A DNA stretch of 64,000 nt. Origin: Leptasterias polaris. Its lineage: Eukaryota > Echinodermata > Asteroidea > Forcipulatida > Asteriidae. The notes beneath the pieces were generated by a model. That model was not told the DNA's origin. It saw only the letters and a list, made by a program, of their open reading frames with translations, and ran no database searches. Every line of letters begins with the position of its first letter. The first letter of the stretch is position 1. Shown in pieces: positions 62,597 through 64,000 of the stretch. Where the stretch lies: positions 3,940,269-4,004,268 of the forward strand of contig JAZGTN010000042.1 in NCBI GenBank assembly GCA_037783415.1, read 5' to 3'. A program made the translations under genes and the position numbers.

Positions 62597-64000
62597 TCTT
62601 TACTAAGAAACATGGGTGTACTGAACAAACTGGTTGATTCTGAGCGTGATCGGAGACGAAAAAAATTCAAACCCCTCAGAATGCGCTGAGATTAATTCTT
62701 TACTAAGAAACATGGGTGTACTGAACAAACTGGTTGATTCTGAGCGTATTCTGAGACGAAAAAAATTCAAACCCCTCAAAACGCGCTGAGATTAATTCTT
62801 TACTAAGAAACATGGGTGTACTGAACAAACTGGTTGATTCTGAGCGTGATCGGAGACGAAAAAAATTCAAACCCCTCAGAATGCGCTGAGATTAATTCTT
62901 TACTAAGAAACATGGGTGTACTGAACAAACTGGTTGATTCTGAGCGTATTCTGAGACGAAAAAAATTCAAACCCCTCAAAACGCGCTGAGATTAATTCTT
63001 TACTAAGAAACATGGGTGTACTGAACAAACTGGTTGATTCTGAGCGTGATCGGAGACGAAAAAAATTCAAACCCCTCAGAATGCGCTGAGATTAATTCTT
63101 TACTATGAAACATGGGTGTACTGAACAAACTGGTTGATTCTGAGCGTGATCGGAGACGAAAAAAATTCAAACCCCTCAGAATGCGCTGAGATTAATTCTT
63201 TACTAAGAAACATGGGTGTACTGAACAAACTGGTTGATTCTGAGCGTATTCTGAGACGAAAAAAATTCAAACCCCTCAAAACGCGCTGAGATTAATTCTT
63301 TACTAAGAAACATGGGTGTACTGAACAAACTGGTTGATTCTGAGCGTGATCGGAGACGAAAAAAATTCAAACCCCTCAGAATGCGCTGAGATTAATTCTT
63401 TACTAAGAAACATGGGTGTACTGAACAAACTGGTTGATTCTGAGCGTGATCGGAGACGAAAAAAATTCAAACCCCTCAGAATGCGCTGAGATTAATTCTT
63501 TACTATGAAACATGGGTGTACTGAACAAACTGGTTGATTCTGAGCGTATTCTGAGACGAAAAAAATTCAAACCCCTCAAAACGCGCTGAGATTAATTCTT
63601 TACTAAGAAACATGGGTGTACTGAACAAACTGGTTGATTCTGAGCGTGATCGGAGACGAAAAAAATTCAAACCCCTCAGAATGCGCTGAGATTAATTCTT
63701 TACTATGAAACATGGGTGTACTGAACAAACTGGTTGATTCTGAGCGTATTCTGAGACGAAAAAAATTCAAACCCCTCAAAACGCGCTGAGATTAATTCTT
63801 TACTAAGAAACATGGGTGTACTGAACAAACTGGTTGATTCTGAGCGTGATCGGAGACGAAAAAAATTCAAACCCCTCAGAATGCGCTGAGATTAATTCTT
63901 TACTAAGAAACATGGGTGTACTGAACAAACTGGTTGATTCTGAGCGTGATCGGAGACGAAAAAAATTCAAACCCCTCAGAATGCGCTGAGATTAATTCTT
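62579..64000 (+). repeat. M-rich tail of different order
   Basis: After the break the order is Mb, Mc, Mb, Mc, Mb, Mb(tactat), Mc, Mb, Mb, Mc(tactat), Mb, Mc(tactat), Mb, Mb, then tctt. From 62,797 this matches 5,201-6,400 and 40,199-41,398. The first monomer (62,597) lacks the tactat found at the equivalent place (39,999), so the donor may be a variant outside the window. All satellite, no gene. Confidence 0.8.

Larger units (their letters stand above)
1..64000 (+). repeat. Satellite array, 100-bp monomer, 640 tandem copies
   Basis: The whole window is one head-to-tail tandem array. The same 100-bp unit starts at 1, 101, 201 and so on. After each of four 1-bp deletions the phase slips by one base, so late monomers start at 100k-3 (for example 62,497) and the last complete one ends at 63,996, followed by 'tctt'. 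That gives 636 units of 100 bp and 4 of 99 bp. No inverted unit, foreign insertion or unique spacer was seen. Positions 26-34 (TGAACAAAC), 41-48 (ATTCTGAG), 71-76 and 88-95 looked invariant in every unit read. Arrays of this size and homogeneity are characteristic of eukaryotic heterochromatin, commonly centromeric or pericentromeric; that placement is inference. No family name can be given. Confidence 0.99.

Noticed and set aside
1..64000. CRISPR array
   Set aside because: Repeats are regular, but the 100-bp units abut directly with no unique spacers, and no cas-like gene is present.
1..64000. Transposon or retroelement origin of the long repeats
   Set aside because: No terminal inverted repeats, long terminal repeats, target-site duplications, poly-A tails or coding remnants were found. 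Borders fall inside hybrid monomers, as expected for exchange within a satellite.
62579..64000. Telomere or array edge near the window end
   Set aside because: No telomere-like short repeats or unique sequence appear; the satellite continues to the last base.

Overview
The window contains no genes. All 64,000 bases form one uninterrupted, head-to-tail satellite DNA array. I count 640 monomers plus 4 trailing bases: 636 are exactly 100 bp and 4 are 99 bp. A typical monomer is 39% GC. There is no unique flanking sequence, transposon, RNA gene, telomere repeat or change of orientation. This organisation is typical of eukaryotic centromeric or other constitutive heterochromatin. I do not recognise the monomer, so the species and the chromosome site (centromere, pericentromere or elsewhere) cannot be stated from the sequence.

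The informative layer is the order of monomer variants. Using positions 1-100 of the first monomer as the frame, the main types are: T (ends the 'caagg' box in t), G (same box ending in g), M ('catggg' with 'tgtact'), and three rarer related types W, X and Z ('tgttgtgaac' with 'ggttc'). Two further switches are 'gatcgg' versus 'tattctg' at 51-57 and 'aaaacg' versus 'agaatg' at 82-87. M monomers occur mainly as Mb (gatcgg + agaatg) and Mc (tattctg + aaaacg), often alternating as a 200-bp dimer.

The order of types shows nested duplications. The first 27,578 bp recur at an offset of 34,998 bp with no difference at any marker I compared. Inside one 34,998-bp unit lie, in order: a 1,300-bp duplication (junction near 250), a 600-bp duplication (3.4-4.6 kb), short 500-bp duplications (4.9-6.8 kb), two tandem copies of a 7,599-bp block (5,583-20,780), two tandem copies of a 6,300-bp block (20,981-33,580), and a 1,300-bp tandem duplication (33,981-36,580) that crosses into the second unit. 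Within each 7,599-bp block are a 1,500-bp duplication, a divergent block of about 1.5 kb carrying the only indel seen, and a 700-bp duplication. The second super-unit breaks off at 62,497-62,596 in a chimeric monomer, after which a different M-rich run continues to the window end.

Several duplication borders fall in a chimeric monomer whose left and right halves belong to different types while the 100-bp phase is kept. This is what in-register unequal exchange should leave. The array is therefore readable as a stratified record of recent expansion. The main caution is that near-identical tens-of-kilobase repeats are also where assembly errors occur, so the largest duplication needs read-level support.
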